This document shows, piece by piece, positions 34,493-48,093 of a stretch of 64,000 bases of DNA. Position 1 is the stretch's first letter. Each line of letters begins with the position of its first letter. Source of the stretch: Isoetes taiwanensis (lineage: Eukaryota; Streptophyta; Lycopodiopsida; Isoetales; Isoetaceae). The notes beneath the pieces are model-generated. The model was not told the origin of the DNA. It was given only the letters and a program-made list of their open reading frames with translations, and searched no databases. Where the stretch lies: positions 1,754,545 through 1,818,544 of the forward strand of contig JAJEKV010000084.1 of assembly GCA_021234155.1 (NCBI GenBank). Direction: 5' to 3'. The translations under genes were made by a program, and so were the position numbers.

Positions 34493-36339
34493 TTTGCATC
34501 GTCTTGCGCCAGATAGATAATCGTGCAGTTTGCCTCGCTGTTTTAGCCATCTGTCACAAGTTTGTGGAAGATCTGAATGGCGGCAAACACTTCTGGGAAT
34601 TATTTGGTTGTATCGATTGCTTCTAAGGCAAGAAAAGAAATCAAAATATGTGGGCAGTGCGGCATCGGCTATCTATCAGTAAATTGTGACGGGTGTGAAT
34701 TTATAGACAGGTGTGAGGATCCCAGATAGCTAGAACATGGTTGAATGAGTTGTGTGTTATTTATTTCTTCATATAAATATGAAGACCTGCTCCATTATTT
34801 GTCATCTACTTCAAAGAAATGTTTAAGTGCCTTCATACTGCAGGTTTTTTTTTTTTTTTTTGTTGTTGTTGTTGTTGTTGTTTCCTTTTCAAATTTTAAT
34901 TAGGTTTAGCCTGAGATCCTTTTCTTTGATCTATTCATGCTAGCTGAGACCTATTTTAAAATAGATATGTATATCTCTATATTTAGGCTTCATTTGATTA
35001 AATATGTTATCTATTCAATGCAAAAAATATGTTATCTGTTCTGCATAGAGTGCACAAGTCTAAGCTTGTGCATAATTTGTGCTTCAACAATGGGATTAGA
35101 CAGAATAGAGAGATTGCTTCTATATCTCAGCAGATAAGCCCTCTATATATAGTTCAGCAGATAAGCTCTGAACCTGTTAGCCATAATGCAAGACATTGGT
35201 GGCGGCTCTTTAATTCTAACTCTGGATAATGCAAGGTGTCACTGGCTTCCCCTTAATTCTAACTAAGAAAAAATGATTGATTACATGGAAGTGCCCCTTG
35301 TGGTAGTCCAGGGTGCACTTTGCTTAGAATATGTAGCATAATAACAGGGTTTTTTTTTGTGTTTTTGTCGGATGGGCATATTTGCCCTTTATTCCAAGAT
35401 CTGGACGGTACATAGCGATCCTCGTTTGTGGGGTATGCATGTACAAATTTTTGTATACTATATATTAAGGTTTGCAAAATACTATAAGGTTTGAAAATAT
35501 GTACTTAATGGTGTTAATTTTGTACATGTATTATAAATTTTTTGGGGCTCTCGCTGCCCTACGTAACCCCCGTGTGAATATGCACCCAAACCAAAGGGGG
35601 TTTAGGGGGATTTTAATTTAAATGTGTCAAATGCAATGATTTGTGTTAATAATATTAATGGAAGTTGTGTGTTAATGGTTTGTGTTAACTAAATTTTTTT
35701 TTTGGCCCCTTCGGGGCCTTAAGGATGTTGTAGGGGTGTACATATAGACATTACCTAATACTCCAATGATGGATGGAAGGGCACTAAGAAATCCATAAAT
35801 GCATGTAACAATTTTAGAACACTTCTGCATGTAATATTGTGCGTGTAATATCTGTGCATGGAGATTCCTTAGTGCATGTAATATTGTGCATATAATATCT
35901 GTGCATGGAGATTCCTTAGTGCATATGAATCATAATAGAAAATGGTAGTAGAGCTAATACTTTAATTGCTAATCACACCCAAAGAGATTGTTTCCAATCA
36001 GCACGCAAAAGTTCAACATGTAGCTTTTTCTGCACCATGGCAAAGTTGCTTGTTAATGCAACTACAAGGCATTGTCACATGTTTTGAAAAACATAAGATG
36101 CACCACTTCCCACTGTACATCGACTTTTAAACAATAGACAAATAGATTAATACAAAATGTCAACGGACCAGAAACAACAAAAGAGACTGAGTATATACTA
36201 GGAATTACCAATCTCTCTTGTACCAGCTCCATTTTCGGTCTTTTTTGTAACCATTGCACAAGTTTTGTAAAAGTTTGGACTTAGCTATCCGCAGAACTCT
36301 ATGTTCCATCAGGCTGTCCAAGACATATGAAGAATGCAA
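34493..36339. other. Unassigned region with simple repeats
   Basis: No gene is recognised. It contains a T run followed by (GTT)n (about 34845-34880), T-runs at 35346 and 35693, and a 47-bp tandem duplication (GCATGTAATATTGTG at 35827 and 35874). 36.0-36.33 kb is the downstream side of the thioredoxin-like gene. Confidence 0.4.
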
Positions 36340-36664
36340 CTAGACACGATCCCTCAGTCGCTGATCTCCCGCGCCATAAAATTCATCCACTTTTTCACCA
36401 TTCTGGTAGAAGCTGAATGTTGGAGTGTAGCGTATGTCCTTTGTTTCTTCTGGACATTCATCGATGTCAGCATTAATGAATGAAGTTGATGGATGGTCAT
36501 TGCTAAGATTGCAAAATGTCGGAAGCATTTGTTTGCAGATATAACACCTATTCGTTCAAGCATGCATAAGCCAACATCAAAAGCAAAACCTCTAATCACA
36601 AAATTGAAAAGAAAGGTCATACCAACATGCTCCATAGCTCACTACGGCCTGCACAAGTTTCGTC
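36340..36664 (-). CDS. Thioredoxin-like protein (thioredoxin-like 3-3 type), last two exons
   Basis: Exon 36623-36664 encodes TKLVQAVVSYGAC plus TG. A 75-bp intron (36548-36622, GT...AG) splits a Trp codon. Exon 36340-36547 continues C-YI-C-KQMLPTFCNLSND, then INADIDECPEETKDIRYTPTF and NGEKVDEFYGAGDQRLRDRV. The ADIDECPE, IRYTPTF and FYGAG blocks match the plant thioredoxin-like 3-3 family, a small cytosolic-type thioredoxin fold with an unusual active site (WCxxC). Here the site reads W-C-Y-I-C across the splice. The cis-Pro is in YTPTF. The frame ends in TAG where the family, as I recall it, continues W-L-H-S; the next codons do read L-H-S. The N-terminal exon(s) upstream (higher coordinates) were not found. 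Confidence 0.85.
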
Positions 36665-38705
<2,041 letters not shown>

Positions 38706-38935
38706 GAGGTGAGGTGAAGTGTAGTGTATTATTTCGTCTTTTGAGACCATTAGGTCTATGAGACGTCTAGAAAAACATGTTCAAAGTTAAAAACATTTTC
38801 ATGTGATGAGCCCTCAGAAAAGAGAGGCTCATCATCAATCTCACTCTCCTCTTCCTCATCAATTATACCTCTAGATATATTTACAATTGACTCTCGCAGT
38901 TGTAGTACATCTATTAGAAAACTTGCAATACGGGT

Positions 38936-40537
38936 GTGACGTCCCCTACTCATATACGGTGCACTCACCGTATACGAACAGGAGTTCATCCCCCATACCA
39001 GCTCCATACTGATACAGGGCCCTCCACGTATCACTGCAACCTTGGTGAGTTCCAGTGGGAAGAATGAAGGGGTCATTTACCCTGTCTCCCTCAGGGCCTA
39101 CCTAGCTGCGGAAGCGTAAACATACATGTCAGTATACAACATCAACATCACATACCCATCTCGAAGGATGGCACATCACATATCTGCATAGACAAAGATC
39201 AGTACATCACATATGGAATCCTACCCCAGGCTCAGACTCAAGGGCACGACTGACGGCTTGGGTCTCCAGAGGTCATTGCAGACAGAATTCATGGCAAATG
39301 GATTTGGCTGGCATAAGAACATGGCTTAGGGTTGTCCACTCCATCCGCCCCTCCTGTGCACACTTTGCAGAGTAGGTTGAAAAGTGTTGGGACCTTACTG
39401 TAGCCAGGGGCTATTCCTGGGTTGCATCTCCCCAGTTCCGATGGGGCAGGTAGGGATCACTCCCTCCAGAGATCTACATGCTGATTCAAGGTGACTAGAG
39501 GGCCACTGCCCTTATTCGACTTGAACCCAATGGAGAGTGACGCATCACTCCACGGGTGTCGAGCCCATGCCTTGCCCACACGCAGTGGCAAGCCATTAGA
39601 CCTAGTCCACAGGAATCCCCGGTAGGCCTTACACACCAAAGGGATCATTCTCATGAGTCAGGACATGAACCTCCTTATGAGCCAGTCTGGTCCCTTCACC
39701 CACAACCAGGTGTGGTTCTTGTACACAGGCCGAATTTACAGTGCGCTAAAGAGGCTAGCTAGGAGCATCAACTACTAGGCTTTAAGGTCTCTACCCCCCT
39801 TCCCAATACAATGAGTTCACAGAGATACATCATCATATACATATCACAGAAGAACTAAAGAACAAGATCTAATCTAAATCACAGAGTTAGGTTCTTTAGT
39901 TATGGCTCGATATCTAGAGATCTAGATGGCTGCTATAGGCAAATCAATAGGCTAAACCTACTTATTCTATGTCTGGGAGGCGATTTAGGCTATTGATTTG
40001 GCAAAATACCTGATCCTTGGCTTGCTCCTCCTGCTCTGAACTCGACCATGCTGCAGAACTGCTTGAAGATGAAGCTAGAGGGGAAAACTGATGGCCTAGT
40101 CTGCAGAGACAGACTTTGGGAGGCGAGATGGGCTCTTGAAGCAAGCAAAACAGAGCCCTAGAAGCCTTTAGATGAAAATGGAAAGTTAGGGTTTCCTAAG
40201 CCTATATAGACTAAGGGTTAGAGCTAGGGTTCCCACTATCCCCTTTAGGCATGTGGGATAATTGGATGTGGCCCCACTTATATTAAATAAGTGGCCTAGG
40301 ATATCCACATGGATAAATGTGTACACATGGATAAATGTGTACACATTGACACACACATGGATAAGTGTGCACATGAGCAAATGTGCCCATAATTAAATGC
40401 ACACACCTTGCAAGTTGCCTCCTAGGGTGCTTTTGCTCGGCTACGCGTCGGCGTACACATCAGTCGGAATGGCGTGTACGCGTGATGAGGCAGTACAGTA
40501 TACGTCTTAGGACTGTATACTGTGCTGGAACGTCACA
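38936..40537 (-). repeat. 3' LTR (complete), 1.6 kb
   Basis: On plus coordinates it starts TGTGACGTCCCC and ends GGAACGTCACA, so both strands have TG...CA. It is flanked on the inner side by the complement of a polypurine tract. It contains strong inverted repeats: ATACGGTG-CACT-CACCGTAT (38956-38975), GCGTACAC...GTGTACGC (about 40449-40480) and a 13-bp arm pair around 40492-40528. Tandem CACATGGATAAATGTGTA units lie at about 40303-40360. Confidence 0.8.
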
Positions 40538-40551
40538 TTCTCCCCACCTTG
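40538..40551 (-). promoter_or_regulatory. Polypurine tract of the LARD-like element
   Basis: The minus strand reads CAAGGTGGGGAGAA directly before the LTR start TGTGACG. This is the plus-strand DNA primer during reverse transcription. Confidence 0.7.
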
Positions 40552-43500
40552 AAATGATGCTGTCCACAGTATCGTGGGTCTCCCCACCTTGGGATCTTCT
40601 GAACCTGCAATCAACTTGATGCATACAATTTATTATTATTATACTTACACAATTATTCGAATTACTCTAAGGTAATGTTTAAGACATTACTGTACTATTT
40701 CATTATCCAATTAACTTATCACTTCATAACTTAATCAACGCAAGGTAATTACTAACCTTACTTAATACAACATTTAAGTTTATCAAAGTTTATCAATTTC
40801 ATACAAAATTTACACTTCCAAGGTACTCTTCATCCCTTGCAACACGTTATAACAAAATTTGTGTTGCAAGTCTTTGCACCTTAAAATCCTGCATTAATTT
40901 TACAATATCTATAATTACATACTTACTAGCTTACACAAGATTTAAGCGATTAGTTTCAATGGTAGAAATCACAACTACTCTAGAACTATCTATACAAGTG
41001 CTCGTGATGCGACTCCCCACCGGTTCTTCGTTCTCATTGGCCTCCTGGATTCACACCTCGCTAGAATATTAATGTAAAGTTGGTTATAAGGGAACCACTC
41101 CATCTATCTACATGAATGCATGACTAATCTCCCGGCATAGGAAGAGGATGCTTCTTCCATCGTGGCCGTGGAGACAGCGCCCTATAATGCCTATATGCCG
41201 CTCATGCCTACACCTTTAGTTGCCTGAGACGTGGAGGATAGGGTCCTTCCCGTATTTGGGCGTGAAGGATAGGGTCCTCCCCGTAGGCATTGACTAGGGG
41301 TGCTTTCCTATCAAGGCATTCCTGAATGACCTCTTATCTCTCGAGGTCGTCTACTTTCGTGGGACGGAAGTAGACTTTTTAATCTACCTTCCAACTCATC
41401 CAAGCAGAACCGCGGTCATGTCTACAATGACATTACACCACGTCCTAGAGATCACCGTAGTGGTCCCATCATCGGTAAATACGCATGCAACCCATACCTA
41501 GCATAGGCTGCATGCGTAGATTAACTTGAAACCTGCATGATTTCTGCTGGCTCCTTTAATGCATGCGATTAACATAATTACCCTAAGGTAATATTTATGA
41601 ATTAACATTATCATAGTATCGGATACATTACTTCCGATAGTACAATTATATTTACTCTAAGCTTTACAATATTTAATGACTTTTAGATCGCGATTATTTA
41701 AACAATAACCCTGATTTAGACCTATTGTTACATAGACAAGGTTTTAATTATCATACACAAGAATTAGATGTGCTTCTTATTCTCTTCCTTGGGTCCTGCT
41801 GCATTACCCTTGGAAGTATATCCCTAAGATGCACTTAAGTATATCTGAATTCTATTTTCTATTTATATTTATAAGGACCCCAAGGTCATATAGCTAACCT
41901 TGGAAGGAATTGCATCCTTGCGAAGGATTAATTAACATGGTACCTCACATTATCGTTGTTATTTAACTTATTTCCCTATGATACATATACGTACGGCAAC
42001 TTCTATGCAGTTATTAGGATCTATATTTAACTTATCAATAAGACACATTAAAGCTTATAATACATGCGCACACCTTACCTAAGGCTAGAACGCATCCACC
42101 CATTGAGCCGGCGTGGAGTAATTTGGAGATGACTTGGTCGTTGCATTGCTCCCATACTTTTGCTCCACTTCATTGGTGTAGTTAGCTACCACGTCAGTCT
42201 CGCACGTTGAAGGCCTCCTGTTCATTCGTTTCGGCTCTATTCGGTCAATTCGATGGCCCTTCAATCCTTAAGATGCAAGTACATTCAATTATAAGATTGA
42301 GCCCCACCACTTTCTTCGAAAAGAAAATGGTCCCACACCCCTTCAATGACGTTGTACACAACGTCATATCTATTCTCCCTTAAGAGGTTATACGCTTCTT
42401 ACGTAGCGCATTAATTTACTAGCCTTAGCTAACATATATAACCATCTAAGATGGATGCACATATTATGTTATCATTTATTTCAATATAATTATGGGTTAC
42501 CTACTTAGTTAGAACGATTCTAAACCACAAGGTTTTGTCATCATGACAATTCCTTTTGTCTCAAAAGACTATTTGATTACTATAATTCTTATTTTAGATG
42601 TACCTTGCATGTACTATTGTTTTATATTCTAGATATTCCCCCTTTCTTAGTTATTTAAACTCTTGGAATATTCCTACCAATCGAATTGATGCCATCGTAA
42701 CAAGTTGTTAGATTACTTCTTTTCTTTCGGTTGGATTATTCTTTTGGAGGTACTAGCTTTATACATGGTCAACAATTATCCTACTAATGATTCCGTCTTA
42801 GCGAGGTGATCAATCTCACCAAGTGGTTTCAATATGTTGGATGTCTGTTAACAATCGTGTATAATTTTAGTTACTCCTATGCATTTCCTTCCCAATCCTT
42901 GACGCTTAGCTCAATATTGGGGCAATCCTTTCAGCGAGAATATCTGGAAATGCCTTCTAATCCCAATATAGATGTTAGCGTCCATACATTTAACCTACCA
43001 GGCCCCATGGCCTTAGATCCTTGAGCTTGCTAGAAGCTCATCCACTCGTTGCCTGCTTGAAGTAGCAAGGTAACGTTCTTTCGAGTCTCTCAATACTTCA
43101 GTCTCCTTGATAGTGGCTCCTCTTTGATGTAGAGGTTGACTTTGTTCGTTAGAAGCCTCTCATTGCTGGTGGCTTGATGGTGTAGTTGATCACTTGAAAT
43201 CTTCCATGCCGCTTTTCAAAAGCCTGGATGAAAAAGATCTTTCATCTTGAACTCTTTGTCTTGGCAACTAAAGGACGACTCTGTATCCGATATTGTTTCT
43301 TCGACTCCATCGACGTCTCATACGTCGAGTCCTCTTGTCGTTATTGTGTTGCCCGAAGAGTCTTGAGGATGTTGATTGCTTCACCCCTGCAAATTGCCTG
43401 ACATCTCTTCCTTTGATCTGTTACGCTATGGGAGGGAAGGAATAACAAGGGAACTATATATGCAAAGCATATAGCTTACATAATTACAATTACTACTAGA

Positions 43501-43600
43501 GCTATTAGGTCCCCCTTGTGCCTCCCTTCGAGTTGCACATCTACTCCTTGGCAATGTCATCGGTGTTCCTCCCGGTGCAATGGTGTTGACGATCTATATC
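40552..43600 (-). other. AT-rich internal part of the LARD-like element
   Basis: No ORF above ~75 codons has meaning on either strand. Short repeated ATTAC and TTAATTA motifs are frequent. I see no pol motif (no YVDD, no integrase DDE pattern). Confidence 0.5.
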
Positions 43601-46002
43601 CTCCTATTTGTACGTCAGCTCCGGTGTTTGTCGGCTATGGCACAACACGCTTTGCATCACATTCTAACTAAAGGTGTGCTGGTCGTTGATGCTTCGACAT
43701 TTCGGTCTGCTTCCTGATCCTGTTCTTGGGCGGTAATTGTTCCTCCTTCATGATACTTGAAGCTATTTGGAGGCGTCTCTTGAGGCTGTGCTCGATTCCT
43801 TTGGCTATACTCCTCTGGAGTTGTTCTCTTCTGCAGTTGTTCTTTGAATCGTCGATCCTTGGGTTCACCAAGTTGCATGCAAGTCCGCGTGCAAGTCATC
43901 GGCTCGGCTCGCCTAGTTGCTTCTCCATCGAGCTTCCAATCTTACTTGTTTGATCCCCTCGATCACATGGCTTGGACGTTGTCACGTTCCACAGTGCTAT
44001 GCCGTCTTCTTGTCTTGAGGTACCTTCCGGTGGCTTTGATTGTGTTCTCCAGTTTTGATCCGCCTGTTGCCTCTAGGGGGCTCGTGGAAGAAGTCGGTTG
44101 CTAGCACTTCTCTAGCTTTCAGTTCCTGACCTTTGTCCCTCTATGCATGTCGGTCTGGCAAGTAAAGCATCATGGCTCTCCTCCCTGCTGGCTATGTTGT
44201 CGGGATGATGGGTCCTTATATCTGCGCAACTTGACCCTTGAGTTGAAGAAGTACCTACCTTAGATATACTCTTGTCGTTGAATAGCCTGGCTATTATCTT
44301 GAACTCTCTTTTGCCGAAGGTGCTTCAGTTGCTATCCTCGTCGTTAAGGTGTCGAATGCTTCTACCTTGGGCGTTTGATGTCCCACATGTCGGAGGTATG
44401 ATCGGCTTCTTCTTTTCTAATTACTGGTAGGAGTACCTGACGAAGCCATCACCTAGTTGTTGAAGGCATATCTCCTCGTCGCGGTGCCTTTCGTATGTGC
44501 ATCTCCATCTAATACGCGTGTCATAGCGCATCACCTTATATTACCACAGGGTGGAATTATGGTCGTCGAGATGTTGCCTTCTTAGTTGGCTCGTTGATGT
44601 CGGGTTGTTCCTCCTTCTATTGTTGAGGCCACTCGTGTCATAAGTTCGTCAAGTGTTGCCGCTACCACAAGAGGTAGTGTTGCACCCTGACGATGTCCTG
44701 GTGCAGCGCTGATGATCTTGACATGACCGATGTTGTCTCTTATTCTGACATTGGGTGGACGAGCGGTCTTCTACTTGAGGGCACTTCCCTGAGTGTTTGG
44801 AATCGAAGGTTTGCTTGGGCTCTGGTCGTTTCTCCCTCGTACTTGCTCTTCCATTTTGATCTTGGGCTATAGGTGTGCTTCCTTGCTTCCTCCTTTGGTA
44901 GTCGAAGTGAAGGAGCTTCTTGATCTAAGCACTAAATCCGTAAAACATGACTCTAAACTCATGTTCCTCCACTATATATATGAACACCCGAGATATACAA
45001 TAGACATATACGCACTTACATTGGGATTTTAATTCATCCGCTTTTCCAAAACAACTACGAAGATCTACTTAAATGTTTATACTCCTTTAGGGTTTCCCCT
45101 CCTCCTATCGCGATTGATTCTTCGGTTTTGTTGCATCTTCTTCGTTCTGGTTGACTCCGGGATTCCTTGAGATGCTGCTACTATTGTTGACCTTCATGTC
45201 TGATCCGAGCTCGTCACCCCAAGTTGCGAAGAGTGTTCGTCGATGTGATCCCTTAAAAAAGATGCTCCTCCTTAATGTGTATGTCCGTTGTGAGGAATGC
45301 GGTGACCGCTCAACGTCCCTACATGCGGTGTGTCGTTGCAAGGTTGCCGATGTGCGGTGCCGTTGATCGCTTGAGTAGGATCACCTGGCTGTTGCAGTCG
45401 GGCATTCTTGAATGTCTTCGAAGCTTTGAGATCGTGGTCGGTAGACAGGCATTGTCATTCCTTCGCAGATTGAATTTCTGAGTGCGACTTCTGTTGCTTG
45501 GGCTTTGCTTCATTCCGAGGTGCCTCTCCTGTTCCTGGAAGTGTGGTCATCTCCATTGCATCTACCATAGCTCCTTCTGGTCGCCTTTGCGTGATTTGTA
45601 CCTGCTGGCTAGGCCGTCTCCTTCGTCCTTTGGGTCCCATCCATTCGAGTCTCGCACTCCTTGGCTGACGTAGTAAAGTCGTCCTTCCTTTGGTTTCTAG
45701 GTGTTTCTGGGTCCGGAATTCTTGTTCGAGCGGAATATTCTCCTCCTTGATCTTGCCCCTAATGTTGATATAGGCCTTCAAGTCGAAGATGTTCCTTCCC
45801 TGGTATACGTCTCCTCCCCCTCGTGGTCTCCTACTTTTTGGAACTGATGAAAGTTTTCCTGCTGGTGCAAGGGAGCTGGAAGCTCGTCCTGGTCAGCCTT
45901 AGGTGCTTTGTGGTTGCCTAGCTTGGTTGCTCCTTTTGTCGACGTTGCATGACATTCGCTTGAGCTGCTTGACATATCTATAATTTTCAAGTCTATGGAC
46001 AT
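43600..46002 (-). other. Broken charged ORFs, possibly decayed gag-like sequence
   Basis: Minus-strand pieces at 45778-46002 (SSSSSECHATSTKGATKLGNH...), 45455-45781 (GPKGRRRRPSQQVQITQRRP), 45105-45341 and 43657-43899 are rich in Gln, Glu, Arg and Thr and overlap or abut in different frames. They could be remnants of one long hydrophilic ORF in element sense. No CCHC knuckle or other motif is seen, so identity is open. Confidence 0.3.
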
Positions 46003-46613
46003 TAGGACGTGTGGTATGGCATGAAATGAGGTTTGTTTTACAAGGCCCTCATGGTGTTTGAGGCATATTCTAAGGTCCTAGCAAAGTTGGTTTGGAGGGG
46101 GAGGGGGAGGTCCAATCTCTATACATGGAGTGACTTGGGCAGCTCTAGACTCTAGCTCCTTTCTAGGTATCCTGGCAATAGGGAGTGTCAATGTGGCGGC
46201 TATATAAGTCAAACTCTATTAGAAGGGCACAGAATTAGGTCAAGGGTTATGTCTTTGGCATGAGCAGAGGTGATGTAGGAACAGTTGAACTTGGGTTGCT
46301 ATGCTGAGGTCTAGATGACTATAACAAAGGGGTGTTCTTGAGCACTTCTATCTAGGAGTAAGGCATCAGTTTTGAGCCGAGAGCAATACTTGCAAGATAC
46401 TAATGGGGTATGCTTCTATTTACAAACAAACCACAGTTTGGAAAAACAATTCAAGGGTTTTGAGCAATTTCGGTCATTTTGAGCTGAGGTTTGACATTTC
46501 TAGTCTAATTTGACGTCATAAATGGATTCTAGACTATCTAACAGTCCTATTGCAACAAATTTCAGGCGATTTGGAGCTCTGTAGCTCAAGTTATGGAGGT
46601 TCAAAGTTTGGAT

Positions 46614-46680
46614 GTCTCATGGTGTGCGCTGGGTGGCAAAACCAAAATCTGGTTTTTGGCCTGGGCGCATACCGTGAGAC
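46614..46680. repeat. 67-bp hairpin, copy 2 (distal)
   Basis: Arms are GTCTCATGGTGTGCGC and GCGCATACCGTGAGAC (two G/T-type mismatches), with an inner AAAACCA/TGGTTTT pair. It is the same structure as 47184-47250. Confidence 0.8.
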
Positions 46681-46777
46681 ATTGGGCACTATTTGGCCTA
46701 CAAATGTCCAAATTTACTAAAACAAAGGGCAATTGTTGCTAATTCGACCTAATTAACATCAATTATGCACATATAAC

Positions 46778-47008
46778 TTACAACGAAACACTTTGTTCTC
46801 CTTTAATGTGGCTGGCGAGGTGCATGTCTTTCTTCATTAAGGTCACCCTCTTGGCGTGTACAGTGCAGACTGTTGAGTCTTCAAAATGTTGGACCAGCTT
46901 CTGCTCTGCTGCTTCTTGAACCTTGGCCTCCCGCTCTCGTTCTGCCCTCTCCTCTTCTTGTATCTCCCGCTCTATCTGCTCGTACACTTCTTGGATCTCT
47001 TCATCCAT
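46778..47008 (-). CDS. Charged coiled-coil ORF ending in a histone H3 C-terminal segment
   Basis: The ATG at 47008 (open back to ~47073) gives 76 residues. Residues 1-30 are a Glu/Arg-rich helix (EREIQEEERAEREREAKV). Residues 31-72 align with histone H3 residues 93-134: QEAAE, LV, FED, C, HAKRVT, M, KD, LA, I, GE are all in place (25 of 42 by hand alignment to canonical H3). The H3-H3' contact residues C110, H113, R116 and D123 are kept; P121 is Lys. H3's tail, alphaN, alpha1 and most of alpha2 are absent. It lies 438 bp after the primer site in the element's sense direction, where gag normally begins. A captured H3 exon is the simplest reading; function is unknown. Confidence 0.75.
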   Translation of the reverse strand: MDEEIQEVYEQIEREIQEEERAEREREAKVQEAAEQKLVQHFEDSTVCTVHAKRVTLMKKDMHLASHIKGEQSVSL

Positions 47009-47183
47009 TGAACCCGGAGGTCCAATGTCCTCTTCCTCCAGTGCTTCCGTTGATCCCTGGGATCCCTACTCCTGGGCTGGCTGGGCCTAACTAATCTAAC
47101 TAATCTATCTAATTCTTACCTTAAAACTCGATCTAGCAGGTTAGCTCGTTACATCGTCATGTTTCAAGGTGATTATGACCCAT

Positions 47184-47250
47184 GTCTCACGGTGTGCGCT
47201 GGGAGGTAAAACCAGAATTTGGTTTTTGGCCTGGGCGCATACCGTGAGAC
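47184..47250. repeat. 67-bp hairpin, copy 1 (leader)
   Basis: Arms GTCTCACGGTGTGCGC and GCGCATACCGTGAGAC pair at 15 of 16 positions, and inner AAACCA/TGGTTT arms extend the fold. It lies about 200 bp downstream of the primer site in element sense, where packaging or dimerisation structures sit in LTR elements. Confidence 0.85.
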
Positions 47251-47445
47251 CTTTGTTACTTTAGGTCAAATTTTTTTTTCAACTTTTTAGTTTTCTTGGT
47301 TCTTCAATTCTTCTAACTGTTATTAGTTTAGCATATACTACAAAAATGAGAAAAATTTTCCCACTTTTTCGAGGTTTGAGAATCCTACTAAGTTAGTACT
47401 ACTGGGAGCATGGTCAGTGCTTTGCTCTTGGTCACCAAGAACATT

Positions 47446-47457
47446 GCTCTGATACCA
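47446..47457 (-). promoter_or_regulatory. Primer-binding site, initiator-Met tRNA
   Basis: The minus strand reads TGGTATCAGAGC one base inside the 5' LTR. This is the complement of the 3' end of plant initiator methionine tRNA and the commonest primer site of plant LTR retrotransposons. Confidence 0.92.
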
Positions 47458-47458
47458 C

Positions 47459-48093
47459 TGTGACGTCCCCTACTCATATACGGTGCACTCACCGTATACG
47501 AAACAGGGCCCTCCACGTATCACTGCAACCTTGGTGAGTTCCAGTGGAAAGAATGAAGGGGTCATTTACCCTGTCTCCCTCAAAGCTGCGGAAGCGTAAA
47601 CATACATGTCAGTATACAACATCAACATCACATACCCATCTCGAAGGATGGCACATCACATATCTGCATAGACAAAGATCAGTACATCACATATAGAATC
47701 CTACTCAAGGGCACGACTGACGGCTTGGGTCTCCAGAGGTCATTGCAGACAGAATTCATGGCAAATGGATTTGGCTGGCATAAGAACATGGCTTAGGGTT
47801 GTCCACTCCATCCGCCCCTCCTGTGCACACTTTGCAGAGTAGGTTGAAAAGTGTTGGGACCTGACTGTAGCCCGCCGGATGCATAGCCAAGGGGGCTATT
47901 CCTGGGTTGCATCTCCCCAGTTCCGATGGGGCAGGTAGGGATCACTCCCTCTAGAGATCTACATGCTGACTCAAGGTGACTAGAGGGCCACTGCCCTTAT
48001 TCGACTTGAACCCAATGGAGAGTGACGCATCACTCCACGGGTGTCGAGCCCATGCCTTGCCCACATGTAGTGGCAAGCCATTACACCTAGTCT
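47459..48093 (-). repeat. 5' LTR, truncated
   Basis: It matches 38936 to about 39608 with few substitutions but several deletions and insertions (for example ~36 bp near 47500 and an 18-bp insertion near 47877). Similarity stops abruptly at about 48093, so the outer, promoter-bearing part is missing. 48094-48489 shows nothing I can name. Confidence 0.8.

Larger units (their letters stand above)
38936..48093 (-). mobile_element. Large non-autonomous LTR retrotransposon (LARD-like) with a histone H3 fragment
   Basis: A 1.6-kb repeat (38936-40537) and its partial copy (47459-48093) share TGTGACGTCCCC ends and bound 6.9 kb. On the minus strand the right copy is followed after one base by TGGTATCAGAGC (47457 to 47446), the initiator-Met tRNA primer site. 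The left copy is preceded by CAAGGTGGGGAGAA, a polypurine tract (40551 to 40538). These fix a minus-strand LTR element. The centre has no recognisable protease, RT, RNase H or integrase. It holds the H3-like ORF, two leader hairpins and low-complexity charged ORFs (43.6-46.0 kb, minus) that could be decayed gag-like sequence. The 5' LTR lacks its outer ~950 bp. Confidence 0.82.

Noticed and set aside
45105-45366. Overlapping frames on both strands in the LARD-like element
   Set aside because: Short, conflicting frames without motifs; reported only as possible decayed gag-like sequence.
38936-48093. The 0.6-1.6 kb direct repeats as a simple segmental duplication
   Set aside because: TG/CA ends, primer site and polypurine tract at the exact expected positions show they are LTRs.
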